Shown here piece after piece: positions 26,531-35,012 of a DNA stretch of 64,000 nucleotides; the first letter of the stretch is position 1; each line of letters begins with the position of its first letter. The DNA is from Anaerolineaceae bacterium. GTDB lineage: Bacteria; Chloroflexota; Anaerolineae; Anaerolineales; Anaerolineaceae. The translations under genes and the position numbers were made by a program. The stretch covers positions 806,001 to 870,000 of the forward strand of contig JARKPB010000008.1 in NCBI GenBank assembly GCA_029975475.1. Reading direction: 5' to 3'. The notes below the pieces were generated by a model, which made no database searches, was not told the DNA's origin, and saw only the letters and a program-made list of their open reading frames with translations.

Positions 26531-27619
26531 TTACTCCACTTCTGATACACTCAACTCAATTTGCAGCCGTTCAAAATAACTTTCTGGCGGCAAAGGCCCG
26601 CGTCCGTATTCCATGTCAACCGCTTTTGCAGTTAAGCGCAGGCGGGGAGTCTGCAACACAATGAGCTGGTATAAGTCCAGTAGCACGGGTTCGCCGCGCG
26701 AGGCCAGGCGCATGCGAATACTCGGATCATTGTAAGCGTGCGGGCTCATCAGGACCTTCGTGATGGTCATTTTTTCTTCTTTTTCAAAAAGCCAGAGCAA
26801 GAAAGCGGTGACCTTCTTCGGATCGCCAACACCAATGGTTTCAGAAATCTCCACGCCTACCGATCCAATTATCTGCCCGTTGACATCATCAATCGAAAAA
26901 TCGTCGCTGTAAAGATCATCACCAATCACGTAGGTGGTGAATTTATGCATTAATTCCTGCGGATCCCCGTAATCTTCATCAGCGGTGAAAGGTTCAGGAT
27001 AGGGCTGCGCGGCGCGTTTCGCCGGACTGGAAGGCGCTACCGCTCCGCCCTTTCGGTTGCGAAGGAACAAGAAGTACAACAGCGCGCCGCCTACCAGCAA
27101 AGCCGCCAGACATAAAACAACCAACAGAATAATTGGGGAATTGTTTTTTGCGGCCGCAGCCGGAGTCGGAGTCACCCCAACTGGCGGAATAATTCCGCCG
27201 CTTCCAGGCGCTTCGGTCGGGAGCGGAATCTGCCCGCCTGGCTGGTCAGTATTGCCGGGCAGCGGCGGCGTTGTCTTCATTAGCCCCACCAGAAAATCGA
27301 TCATCGCGTTTTCACTGGTGAATTTACAAACACTGATGTCCATGGTTTTCAATGCTTCTGGAGCATTGGCCGGATCGATTCCGGCTGCTTCAAGCCTCGC
27401 CCGGGCAAGGGCGGTATCCTTATTTACTGTGAATGAATCAACCAGCATACAGATGTACTGATTTTTCAAGTCTTCACGCAGCATGCGAGGCTCTGCGTCT
27501 GTCCATTTCACCGGCCAGAGGCCCCATCCCAGCACAGGAAGCCCGATGATCAGGCCAAGCAGGAATCCTGCAGCTCCTGCGATGATCGGACGTTTGAGCA
27601 AATCCAAGACAGCTTTCAT
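26531..27619 (-). CDS. Uncharacterised two-helix membrane protein
   Basis: I do not recognise this 362-residue protein. It starts with a short basic segment and a helix at about residues 13-35, has a soluble extracytoplasmic region (about 40-130, with Cys57 and Cys102), a Pro/Thr/Gly linker (about 130-160), a second helix at about 163-187 ending in FLRNRKG, and then a cytoplasmic C-terminal domain of about 170 residues. The tail contains DDVNGQIIGSVGVEISETIG and VTAFLLWLFEKEEKMTITKVL. It has its own promoter (27682-27654) and a clear AGAGGTG ribosome site, so it is separate from topA. Its position beside topA is not informative about function. Confidence 0.6.
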   Translation of the reverse strand: MKAVLDLLKRPIIAGAAGFLLGLIIGLPVLGWGLWPVKWTDAEPRMLREDLKNQYICMLVDSFTVNKDTALARARLEAAGIDPANAPEALKTMDISVCKFTSENAMIDFLVGLMKTTPPLPGNTDQPGGQIPLPTEAPGSGGIIPPVGVTPTPAAAAKNNSPIILLVVLCLAALLVGGALLYFLFLRNRKGGAVAPSSPAKRAAQPYPEPFTADEDYGDPQELMHKFTTYVIGDDLYSDDFSIDDVNGQIIGSVGVEISETIGVGDPKKVTAFLLWLFEKEEKMTITKVLMSPHAYNDPSIRMRLASRGEPVLLDLYQLIVLQTPRLRLTAKAVDMEYGRGPLPPESYFERLQIELSVSEVE

Positions 27620-27653
27620 TATTCACCTCTGCATGCGTAAACAGGCTTATCCT

Positions 27654-27682
27654 ATTTTAGAACAAAAGTAGCAGAATAGCAA
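27654..27682 (-). promoter_or_regulatory. Sigma-70-like promoter of the membrane-protein gene
   Basis: On the minus strand TTGCTA (27682-27677) and TAAAAT (27659-27654) are 17 bases apart. They lie in the 95-base gap after topA and 34 bases before the ATG, which is preceded by AGAGGTG. Confidence 0.6.
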
Positions 27683-27714
27683 TTGTCCATTTCCAAGGTG
27701 GATTCATGCAAGTT

Positions 27715-30021
27715 TTATGCCGAAACGCCTTCTTCGATGATTTCCTCCTGCAAAAAGACTTCTTCGCATGAAAGGCATTGAACTTCTCGCTTGTTGGCAA
27801 TTACCAGAATACCTCCGCACTTCGGGCAGGGCTTCGCGATCGGTTTCTTCCAGGAGGTAAAGTCGCAATTTGGATAATTCGCGCACCCGTAAAAAATCCT
27901 TCCCTTTCTGGTTTTACGCTCGACGATTTCTCCATGATCTTTTGGACACTGAACCCCGATTTTTTCCAGCCAGGCTGCGGTATACCGGCAATTGGGAAAA
28001 TTACTGCAGCTGATGAATTTCCCATACCGACCCCAGCGTATCACCAGATCGTGACCGCATTCCGGACATGCCTGGCCGACTTTTTCCAGCTCTGCTTTTG
28101 TTTCCGGTATTTCGGTCTGAGCCTTTTTTATCAGAGGTTCAAAGTCTTGATAAAACTCACCCAGCACTTTCGTCCACTCGGCACTACCTTCCGCAATTTT
28201 ATCCAGCTCGCGTTCCATAGAAGAGGTAAAGCCGTAATCAACAATACTGGCGAAATGCTGCACCAGCAGGTCGTTGACCAGAATGCCGGTTTCGGTCGGG
28301 AACAGGCGTTTAGCCTCCCGGTAGACGTAGCCTCTTTCCTGAATGGTGGAAAGAATCGGCGCATAAGTGGAAGGCCGTCCAATTCCATGCTCTTCCAACA
28401 CCTGGACGAGTGAAGCTTCAGAATATCTGGGAGGCGGTTGGGTAAAATGCTGTTCTGGGATTAACTTCACCAGGCGCTGCGGCATGTTTTCTTCCAGTCC
28501 AGCCGGAATTTTTACATCTTCTTCTTCTGCTGCCTTTTTATCCTCATCCTTAGCCTCTTCATAAACGACCAGGAAACCCGGGAATTTTAAAGTTGATCCG
28601 TTCGCCCGCAATTGATAGCGGTGTTCGCGGCCATCTCCCGCTACTTCAACAGTAACGGTATCATAAACCGCCGATTCCATCTGCGAAGCGATAAAACGCT
28701 GCCAGATCAACTGGTAGAGTTTAAATTGCTCGGGAGACAGAAATTCTTTAATTTTATCCGGCGTACGGTTGACCGAAGTTGGCCGAATGGCTTCATGCGC
28801 CTCCTGAGCGCTGACCGCCCTGGTTTTGTACTGCGGTGGTGTGGCCGGCAGAAAATCTCCCCCGAAAACCTCCTTGATATACGCCCGAGTCTCGTTCACC
28901 GCTACTTCAGCGATATTGGTTGAGTCAGTTCGCATATAGGTAATCAGACCCGTATTACCGCCTTCCCCAACATCCAGGCCTTCGTACAGCTGCTGGGCAA
29001 GCGCCATTGCCCGGCGGGCAGTATAGCCCAGTTTTCTGGAGGCTTCCTGCTGCAGGGTGCTGGTGATAAACGGGGCGGACGGCTTTCGGCGGCGTTCGCT
29101 GCGCTTGATTTTTTGAATCACATAGCCGGCGTTTTGCATATCCAAAATCAGCGGATCAACCACAGCCTGACTTCCCAGCTCCGGTTCGCTGTCGTCCACC
29201 TTGACCAGGCGGGTTAAATAGCTTTGCTTTAAATTTTCCTGACGCAGTTCAGCCTGAATTGACCAGTATTCAACCGGGATGAAGGCTTCGATTTCTCTTT
29301 CCCGCTCAACAATCAATCGCAGAGCAACAGACTGAACCCGCCCTGCCGATAACCGGCTGCGGACCTTCTCCCACAACAATGGACTGATGCTGTAACCGAC
29401 CAGCCGATCGAGGATGCGCCGGGCCTGCTGCGCGTTGACCAGCGCCATGTCAATCTCTCTTGGATGAGAAAAAGCTTCATCAATCGCCGGGGCGGTAATT
29501 TCGTGAAATACCACCCGCCGACTCAAGCGGGTATCAATATCCGCAGCCTGGAGCAAATGCCAGGCGATTGCTTCGCCTTCACGGTCAGGGTCGGTTGCAA
29601 GATAAATTTCTTCCGCCTGCTTCGCCAGCGCCTTAAGTTCCTTAACCACAACCCGTTTTTCATTTGGAACCCGGTATTTGGGCGTAAAGTTATTGTTCAC
29701 ATCTACCGATAATTCGGAACGCAGCAAATCACGAACATGACCCACAGAAGCGCGGACCGTATACCCTTTTCCTAAAAATCTACCGACAGTTTTCGCTTTT
29801 GCCGGTGATTCAACAATGACAAGTTTTCCGGAGCGCGGATTTCGTTCGCGTTTTTCGGGTTTGATCAGGCCGTCGTGAGCCTCGGTTTTCCCTATGCGAA
29901 ACACCGAAGTGCCGCACACGCTGCATTTACCCCGAGTCACCGGGGCGCCCGCGGCATTAAAATCCGCAATCGGATCTTGAATTTCTCGCTTTTGACGGCA
30001 CTTGACACAGTAAGCTTCCAT
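27715..30021 (-). CDS. topA: DNA topoisomerase I with N-terminal DUF5679 zinc domain
   Basis: Type IA topoisomerase relaxes negative supercoils by a 5'-phosphotyrosine intermediate. The 768-residue protein has the Toprim start KLVIVESPAKAKTV near residue 66 with DPDREGEAIAWH further on, and the catalytic Tyr362 in GLITYMRTDST. Three C-terminal zinc ribbons follow (CPECG..., CPKDHG..., CPKCGG...), the last two with altered cysteine spacing. Before the Toprim domain lies a separate 40-residue module with Cys5, Cys8, Cys33 and Cys36 (CxxC...CxxC) that matches DUF5679, a domain usually found as a small stand-alone protein. AGGAGGAAGC precedes ATG 30021, so the longer N-terminus is the real one. 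It follows manC by 8 bases. Confidence 0.97.
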   Translation of the reverse strand: MEAYCVKCRQKREIQDPIADFNAAGAPVTRGKCSVCGTSVFRIGKTEAHDGLIKPEKRERNPRSGKLVIVESPAKAKTVGRFLGKGYTVRASVGHVRDLLRSELSVDVNNNFTPKYRVPNEKRVVVKELKALAKQAEEIYLATDPDREGEAIAWHLLQAADIDTRLSRRVVFHEITAPAIDEAFSHPREIDMALVNAQQARRILDRLVGYSISPLLWEKVRSRLSAGRVQSVALRLIVEREREIEAFIPVEYWSIQAELRQENLKQSYLTRLVKVDDSEPELGSQAVVDPLILDMQNAGYVIQKIKRSERRRKPSAPFITSTLQQEASRKLGYTARRAMALAQQLYEGLDVGEGGNTGLITYMRTDSTNIAEVAVNETRAYIKEVFGGDFLPATPPQYKTRAVSAQEAHEAIRPTSVNRTPDKIKEFLSPEQFKLYQLIWQRFIASQMESAVYDTVTVEVAGDGREHRYQLRANGSTLKFPGFLVVYEEAKDEDKKAAEEEDVKIPAGLEENMPQRLVKLIPEQHFTQPPPRYSEASLVQVLEEHGIGRPSTYAPILSTIQERGYVYREAKRLFPTETGILVNDLLVQHFASIVDYGFTSSMERELDKIAEGSAEWTKVLGEFYQDFEPLIKKAQTEIPETKAELEKVGQACPECGHDLVIRWGRYGKFISCSNFPNCRYTAAWLEKIGVQCPKDHGEIVERKTRKGRIFYGCANYPNCDFTSWKKPIAKPCPKCGGILVIANKREVQCLSCEEVFLQEEIIEEGVSA

Positions 30022-30029
30022 GCTTCCTC

Positions 30030-31121
30030 CTAGAGGTATTCATTCAACCCGTTTTCTTTCGCAATATTAATCAACTCTTTTAAATGCTGCGCTTCGTCCT
30101 TTCGGCATACCATCAGGACCTGGTCCGTATCCACAATAATTAAATCTTCAACGCCGAGAAGCGCGATAAGTTTTCTTTCCTTTTCGGAAATGAGAAGATT
30201 ACCCGCAGCGCGGTTAAGGATGACGGGTTTCGACAGGGAGAGATTTCCCTGGGCATCCAGGGGCAAGACTTCGAAGAGCGAGTCCCAACTTCCGACGTCG
30301 TTCCAGCCGAGGTCGAAAGCCGGTAGAACGACCACCTGGTCAGCTTTTTCCATAATCCCGTAATCAATCGTTTCGGGGATGATATCTTTCCACAATGATT
30401 CAATCAGTGCGTCACAACCGGGTTTACCCCAATTCTCTTGGATTTGTTCGAGGGTGTCGTGAAGGTCCGGCATCCACAGGGAAAATTCTTCCAAAATTCG
30501 ATCAACCCGCCAGAAAAACATGCCTGAATTCCACAAATGCCTGCCGTCGGACAGCATCGCCCTGGCACTTTCCAAATCTGGCTTTTCTTTAAATTTTTTT
30601 ACCTTAAAGGCTTCCCGCTGATAAGGTCCCTCTACTTTTTCTCCTCGTTCAATGTATCCATAACCAGTCGCAGGACTGGTTGGATAAATTCCAAGCGTGG
30701 TCAAATAACCGGACCGGGCATACTCCAGAGCAGCCCGGATTAACTGGTGAAATTCGTCTTCATTCCGGATGAAATGATCCGCCGTTAAGACGACCATTGC
30801 CGCCTGGGGATCAACCGTGCTGAGAGCCGCGGCCGCATAACCCACCACAGCGGCAGTACCGCGCGGCATTGGTTCAAGCAAGTAATTCTCAACAGGGATT
30901 TGCGGACAGAGTTTTTGTAATTCCCGCGCCTGCTCGCGAACGGTAACGACAAAAATCTGTTCGGGCAGGAATAGACCATCCAGACGGCCAATCGCAATTT
31001 CAAATAAAGTCTTCTGTTCAAATAGCGCCAGCATCTGTTTTGGCCGATTGGAGCGTGAAAGCGGCCAAAGACGCGTTCCACCGCCTCCAGCCATTATTAC
31101 AGCAAAATCGTGAAGTCCCAT
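30030..31121 (-). CDS. manC: Mannose-1-phosphate guanylyltransferase
   Basis: The enzyme makes GDP-mannose from mannose 1-phosphate and GTP. The 363 residues open with the nucleotidyltransferase signature AGGGGTRLWPLSRSNRPKQ (about 11-29), continue with LLEPMPRGTAAVVGYAA, TADHFI, and the mannose-specific FKEKPDLE and LWNSGMFFW stretches. The C-terminal left-handed helix region ends near EYL. It is the single-domain form, without the isomerase cupin of AlgA-type enzymes. It sits between dprA (1-base gap) and topA, an unusual place for a sugar-nucleotide gene. GDP-mannose could feed the GT cluster at the left of the window, though no direct link is visible. Confidence 0.94.
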   Translation of the reverse strand: MGLHDFAVIMAGGGGTRLWPLSRSNRPKQMLALFEQKTLFEIAIGRLDGLFLPEQIFVVTVREQARELQKLCPQIPVENYLLEPMPRGTAAVVGYAAAALSTVDPQAAMVVLTADHFIRNEDEFHQLIRAALEYARSGYLTTLGIYPTSPATGYGYIERGEKVEGPYQREAFKVKKFKEKPDLESARAMLSDGRHLWNSGMFFWRVDRILEEFSLWMPDLHDTLEQIQENWGKPGCDALIESLWKDIIPETIDYGIMEKADQVVVLPAFDLGWNDVGSWDSLFEVLPLDAQGNLSLSKPVILNRAAGNLLISEKERKLIALLGVEDLIIVDTDQVLMVCRKDEAQHLKELINIAKENGLNEYL

Positions 31122-31122
31122 T

Positions 31123-32232
31123 TCAACCCACCTTATAAATTCCGCCAGATTCTCTGGCCAAGAAATACTGCATCGATCCCGTCTGCCGGATCAATCCTTT
31201 TAATTCCATGACTGCCAGTGTAGCTGATACCTGCGCAATTGGCAAGCTTGTTACGGCACTTATTTCATCTATATGTTGGGGTTCATAGGTTAACACGTCC
31301 AGCAGGCGTTTTTCCATTTCATCAACCGGTATCGCCTGCCTGACCGCCATTTTTTCTTCCTGCTTTTGCATCTGCAAGCAGTCCAGCAAATCATTAAAAT
31401 TGAGGAGCGGTCGGGCGCCCTGTTCAATCAATCGATTGGTTCCCTTGCTGGTCGGCGTCAGGATGTTTCCAGGAACGGCGAAAACTTCTCTGCCTTGTTC
31501 GGCCGCGAAGCTGGCGGTGATTAACGCCCCGCTGGTTTCACCGGCTTCGATGACCACAACGCCAGCCGCAAGCCCGGAAATAATTCGGTTTCGCGGCGGA
31601 AAATTTTTTGAATCCGGCTGTGTTCCGGGAGGATAATCGGAAAGCAGGCACCCATTTTCAATGATTCGCTGGCCCAGGGCGCGGTGTTCTGGCGGATACA
31701 CCAGATCCACCCCGTTTCCAAGCACGGCGATCGTTCGCCCGCCAGCGTTTAGCACGGCCTCATGCGCAAAGCCGTCCACACCGCGCGCCAGACCGCTGAC
31801 AACAGTAATTCCGTTTCGCGCCAGAAAGTCACCCAGATCCTGGGCGATTTGCTTACCGTAAACCGACGCCCTGCGAGTGCCAACCACAGCAATCGCGGCT
31901 TCGTCTTCCAGCCCCAGGCTGCCTCTCAGGTATATCACCGGCGGGCACTGGTCCACTTCCCGTAATCTTCGCGGATATTCCGAATTCTGCCAGGTGAGTA
32001 CTTGGATATTTTTTCTCAGCAGATGATCCCAAACTCGCTCCAGATCCACTTCGGAACGGATTTTAATCCACTGCCCCACTGCATACTGGGGAATGCCTGC
32101 TTCAAGCAATTGGGCTGGCGTTGCATTCCACGCTGTGCTGAGATCACCAAAAACTTCTAACAAAATGCGAAAGCGGACTGCCCCTATCCCCCGGACCAGA
32201 TTAAACCCCACCCAGTAAGCGCGCGGATCCAT
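31123..32232 (-). CDS. dprA: DNA processing protein DprA/Smf
   Basis: DprA binds single-stranded DNA entering by transformation and loads RecA. The 369 residues contain a short N-terminal SAM-like helical region, the Rossmann-like core with AIAVVGTRRASVYG and VVSGLARGVDGFAHEAVL near residue 155, the FPPRNRIISGLAAGVVVIEA stretch, and a C-terminal winged helix (KRLLDVLTYEPQHIDEI). All family landmarks are present, so natural transformation or DNA repair use is possible. It follows rimM by 11 bases in the ffh operon. Confidence 0.96.
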   Translation of the reverse strand: MDPRAYWVGFNLVRGIGAVRFRILLEVFGDLSTAWNATPAQLLEAGIPQYAVGQWIKIRSEVDLERVWDHLLRKNIQVLTWQNSEYPRRLREVDQCPPVIYLRGSLGLEDEAAIAVVGTRRASVYGKQIAQDLGDFLARNGITVVSGLARGVDGFAHEAVLNAGGRTIAVLGNGVDLVYPPEHRALGQRIIENGCLLSDYPPGTQPDSKNFPPRNRIISGLAAGVVVIEAGETSGALITASFAAEQGREVFAVPGNILTPTSKGTNRLIEQGARPLLNFNDLLDCLQMQKQEEKMAVRQAIPVDEMEKRLLDVLTYEPQHIDEISAVTSLPIAQVSATLAVMELKGLIRQTGSMQYFLARESGGIYKVG

Positions 32233-32243
32233 GTCCCCTCAAT

Positions 32244-32804
32244 TTATACCCAGTCCTGCGGTTTCACAATCATCTTCTTTTCTTTGATATTGATATGAAG
32301 AATTACGCTGGGGATCACCGGCAGGAGGAGTTCTTCCCCATCATCAGCAGTAACAACATAGACGTCATTCGCGCCAGTCTCCAGAATTTCAGTCAATACC
32401 CCCAGCCGATCACCATCGGGATTAAACACCAAAATTCCGAGCAGTTCGTGATGGTAATATTCATCCTCTGGCAGGGGCGGCAGGCTGGCGACAGCCACGT
32501 ACGCATATTGATTGGTAAGCAGCTGGGCGGCTTCGCGGGAGGTTATCTGCTCAAACTGCAGGATAAAATCCTGGCCTTTTTCGCGAATTGATTTGATCTT
32601 ATATTCTTGATGAGCTCGACCGACCAGCAGCGTTTTTCCAGCATGCAGACGTTCTGGAAAATCGGTCATCGGCTGGAAAGTGATCTCGCCTTTGACGCCG
32701 TGAGGCCGGCCAAATTTTCCAACAATAATGAAATCAGGCTCGCCCGGATTGGACGAGCCTGAAGCGTAATTTTGCCTGTCGGTCAATGAGTTATCCGGGA
32801 TCAT
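32244..32804 (-). CDS. rimM: 16S rRNA processing protein RimM
   Basis: RimM assists maturation of the 30S head and binds ribosomal protein S19. The 186 residues begin with an 18-residue variable tail, then the RimM N-domain FIIVGKFGRPHGVKGEITFQ and a PRC-barrel C-domain with YHHELLGILVFNPDGDRLGVL and ILETGANDVYVV, ending LPVIPSVILHINIKEKKMIV. The start codon shares one base with the khpA stop (TGATG). The trmD and rplS genes that follow rimM in many bacteria are absent; dprA follows instead. Confidence 0.97.
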   Translation of the reverse strand: MIPDNSLTDRQNYASGSSNPGEPDFIIVGKFGRPHGVKGEITFQPMTDFPERLHAGKTLLVGRAHQEYKIKSIREKGQDFILQFEQITSREAAQLLTNQYAYVAVASLPPLPEDEYYHHELLGILVFNPDGDRLGVLTEILETGANDVYVVTADDGEELLLPVIPSVILHINIKEKKMIVKPQDWV

Positions 32805-33061
32805 CAGCGCGGTTCAACAACGTCCAGGGTAGCCTGCTTATTTTCGCGCGCCGCCGCGACCCTCAGGAGGACCCGAATCGCGTTCGCAACCCGGCCGTTT
32901 TTACCGATGACGCGCCCCATATCTTCTTTGGCGACCTTGAGTTCCAGGCGAACCCGGCTGCCTCCGCGGTCCTGCCAAACCTGAACTTTGGAGGGGTCGT
33001 CGACCAGCGCTCTTGCTATGAATTCAACCAGATCCTTCAAAGTGAATCCTTTCCCTGCCAA
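32804..33061 (-). CDS. khpA: KH-domain RNA-binding protein KhpA (YlqC)
   Basis: The 85-residue protein is a single KH domain with the GxxG loop in DMGRVIGKNGRVANAIRVLL near residues 50-69 and an N-terminal helix LKDLVEFIARALVDDP. KhpA binds RNA, often with KhpB, and affects cell division and small-RNA biology in Gram-positive bacteria. Its place between rpsP and rimM is the conserved one. The gap from rpsP is 19 bases. Confidence 0.96.
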   Translation of the reverse strand: MAGKGFTLKDLVEFIARALVDDPSKVQVWQDRGGSRVRLELKVAKEDMGRVIGKNGRVANAIRVLLRVAAARENKQATLDVVEPR

Positions 33062-33080
33062 TGGATTGTTATTGCAAACC

Positions 33081-33422
33081 TTACTTGCCGGTCTTTACAG
33101 ATTTTACCCGCGCAGCAGCAGCTGTTTTGGCATCTTCAAGAACCTTTTCCATTGGTTCCCCGCCCTTAACCCGGGCGAAGCGGTCCATCAGGCCAATCGT
33201 CTTGAAAATTTGCAAGGTCGATTCACTCGGCTGAGCACCTTTCAACATCCAGTCATAGACGCGGTCTTCCTGGACTTCAATCGTCGCCGGATTGGTGCGC
33301 GGATTGTAAAAACCAAGGATTTCCAGGAAACGACCATCTCGCGGGCTTTCTTTTTCTGCCGCGACAATTCGGTAGGTAGGCTGTCCTTTTAACCCGACTC
33401 TGCGTAAACGAATTCGAACCAT
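33081..33422 (-). CDS. rpsP: 30S ribosomal protein bS16
   Basis: The 113-residue protein starts MVRIRLRRVGLKGQPTYRIV and has the family core EILGFYNPRTNP and a WMLKGAQPSESTLQIF stretch. A 30-residue Lys/Ala-rich tail extends beyond the usual bS16 core. TTAGGAG lies 8 bases before ATG. It is 91 bases after ffh, in the classical ffh-rpsP-khpA-rimM order. Confidence 0.98.
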   Translation of the reverse strand: MVRIRLRRVGLKGQPTYRIVAAEKESPRDGRFLEILGFYNPRTNPATIEVQEDRVYDWMLKGAQPSESTLQIFKTIGLMDRFARVKGGEPMEKVLEDAKTAAAARVKSVKTGK

Positions 33423-33513
33423 CGAATCTTTCTCCTAATCTTCTAAATGTTGTTGTTTTCCTGCCGGGCAGTGTGAGGGACGCGGAAGGGCGCGTGCGTT
33501 TCTGCCGAATAGG

Positions 33514-34836
33514 TTATCCAAATAAACGCGGCAATCCGCGGCCGCCCGATTTCTGCATGGTCTTTAACAACCTTTGGGTATCGCGGAATTGCTTTATCAG
33601 TCGATTGACATCCTGGACTTCGGTGCCGGAACCCCTGGCGATTCGCCTCCGCCGGCTGGCATTCAACACATCCGGATTGCGCCGTTCTTCCACAGTCATC
33701 GAACTGATAATCGCTTCTGTCAATTTTAACTGCTTTTCTGCATCTTGTGGAGATACAGATTTCACCATCTGCCCCATACCGCCCGGAAGCATTTCCAGGA
33801 TTTGCGCGAGCGGTCCCATTTTCTTAATCTGGCGCAGCTGGTTGAGAAAATCCTCCAGGTTTATCTGTCCTGAAGCCAGTCGTTTCGCCTGCTCTTTGGC
33901 GGTTTTTTCATCGAACGAGGCTTCCGCTTTTTCAATCAGGCCGAGGATATCCCCCATACCAAGAATGCGCAAGGCTAACCGACCGGGATCGTAGCGCTCA
34001 AGCGCGTCAATCCCTTCGCCAACGCTTAAGAACTTAATTGGAACACCGGTAACGCTGCGAATGGAAATCGCCGCACCGCCGCGCGCGTCGCCATCCATTT
34101 TCGCCATCACCAAACCGGTAATCTGAAGCGCGTCCCGAAAACCTTCGGCGATATGCAGCGCTTCCTGCCCAATCATCGCGTCAACCACCAGCAAGGTTTC
34201 ACTGACCGGGATGCGGGCAACTATCGCGCGCAATTCTTCCATCAATTGATCATCTAACTGCGAGCGGCCCGCCGTATCCACAATCAGGACAGAATAACCG
34301 CCTTTTGCAGCCTGATCAAACGCGTGTTTTGCCAGAACGGGAGGAGGCGTTTTATCCTCATAGACAACCGGGACATTGATCCGCTCGCCGAGCGTCTGCA
34401 GCTGCTTTACCGCCGCAGGCCGGTAAGGGTCACCGGCGACCAGCATGACCCGCTCACCCTGGCTGCGCAAATGGCTGGCGATTTTTGCGGACACGGTGGT
34501 TTTCCCCGCGCCTTGAAGCCCAACGAGCAGGATCACCCAGGGTTTTGGTCCGGTTAAATTCAGCCGGCCGGGTTCCCCAAGCGTAGCGATCAACTCCTCG
34601 TTGACAATTTTGATCACCTGCTGGGCAGGGTTTAACGCGCGCGAAACCTCCGCGCCAACCGCCCTGGTTTTAACCCGGGAGATGAAGTCTTTTACAACTG
34701 TGAAATGGACGTCCGCTTCCAGCAGCGCCAGGCGGACTTCTCGCATCGCGGAATCAACATCCGCTTCGCTCAGCTTGCCGCGGCGGCGAAGCTGCTGAAA
34801 AACCTGATCCAGCCTCTGGGAGAGATTTTCGAACAC
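33514..34836 (-). CDS. ffh: Signal recognition particle protein Ffh
   Basis: Ffh binds 4.5S RNA and signal sequences of nascent membrane proteins and targets them to FtsY. The 440 residues have the N helical domain, the GTPase domain with P-loop GLQGAGKTT (106-114), VDTAGR and AKMDGDARGG motifs, and the methionine-rich M domain with LPGGMGQM and GSGTEVQDVNRLIKQF. The start codon is GTG at 34836, with ACGAGG upstream; MFENLSQRLDQVF is the expected N-terminus. It has a strong promoter and a hairpin in its leader. Confidence 0.98.
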   Translation of the reverse strand: MFENLSQRLDQVFQQLRRRGKLSEADVDSAMREVRLALLEADVHFTVVKDFISRVKTRAVGAEVSRALNPAQQVIKIVNEELIATLGEPGRLNLTGPKPWVILLVGLQGAGKTTVSAKIASHLRSQGERVMLVAGDPYRPAAVKQLQTLGERINVPVVYEDKTPPPVLAKHAFDQAAKGGYSVLIVDTAGRSQLDDQLMEELRAIVARIPVSETLLVVDAMIGQEALHIAEGFRDALQITGLVMAKMDGDARGGAAISIRSVTGVPIKFLSVGEGIDALERYDPGRLALRILGMGDILGLIEKAEASFDEKTAKEQAKRLASGQINLEDFLNQLRQIKKMGPLAQILEMLPGGMGQMVKSVSPQDAEKQLKLTEAIISSMTVEERRNPDVLNASRRRRIARGSGTEVQDVNRLIKQFRDTQRLLKTMQKSGGRGLPRLFG

Positions 34837-34858
34837 TGTTGCCTCGTTAAAATAATCC

Positions 34859-34878
34859 GCCTTTCCTGCCGGAAAGGC
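34859..34878 (-). promoter_or_regulatory. Hairpin in the 5' leader of ffh
   Basis: A perfect 8-base stem (34859-34866 with 34871-34878) with a four-base loop lies at the very start of the predicted ffh transcript, 22 bases before the GTG start codon. It has no T-run after it, so it is not a terminator. It may protect the 5' end or bind a regulator. Confidence 0.5.
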
Positions 34879-34886
34879 ACAAACAA

Positions 34887-34915
34887 ATTCTATCTGTTTT
34901 ATCCTGGCCGGTCAA
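34887..34915 (-). promoter_or_regulatory. Sigma-70-like promoter of the ffh operon
   Basis: On the minus strand TTGACC (34915-34910) and TAGAAT (34892-34887) are separated by exactly 17 bases, five matches of six each. This is the clearest two-part promoter in the window. It would drive ffh-rpsP-khpA-rimM-dprA-manC-topA. Confidence 0.75.
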
Positions 34916-35012
34916 GTGAAAATTCCCGGAGGTAAACGGTCATAAATGCAACTTTTTTTACCTTTTCGGGTTATCTTAATCAGCATAACCCTATGATTAG
35001 GAGTAAATCTGT

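Noticed and set aside
34837-35012. Possible 4.5S RNA or tRNA gene in the ffh-degV gap
   Set aside because: No cloverleaf or SRP-RNA fold is seen apart from the 8-base hairpin, and the promoter elements fill the space.
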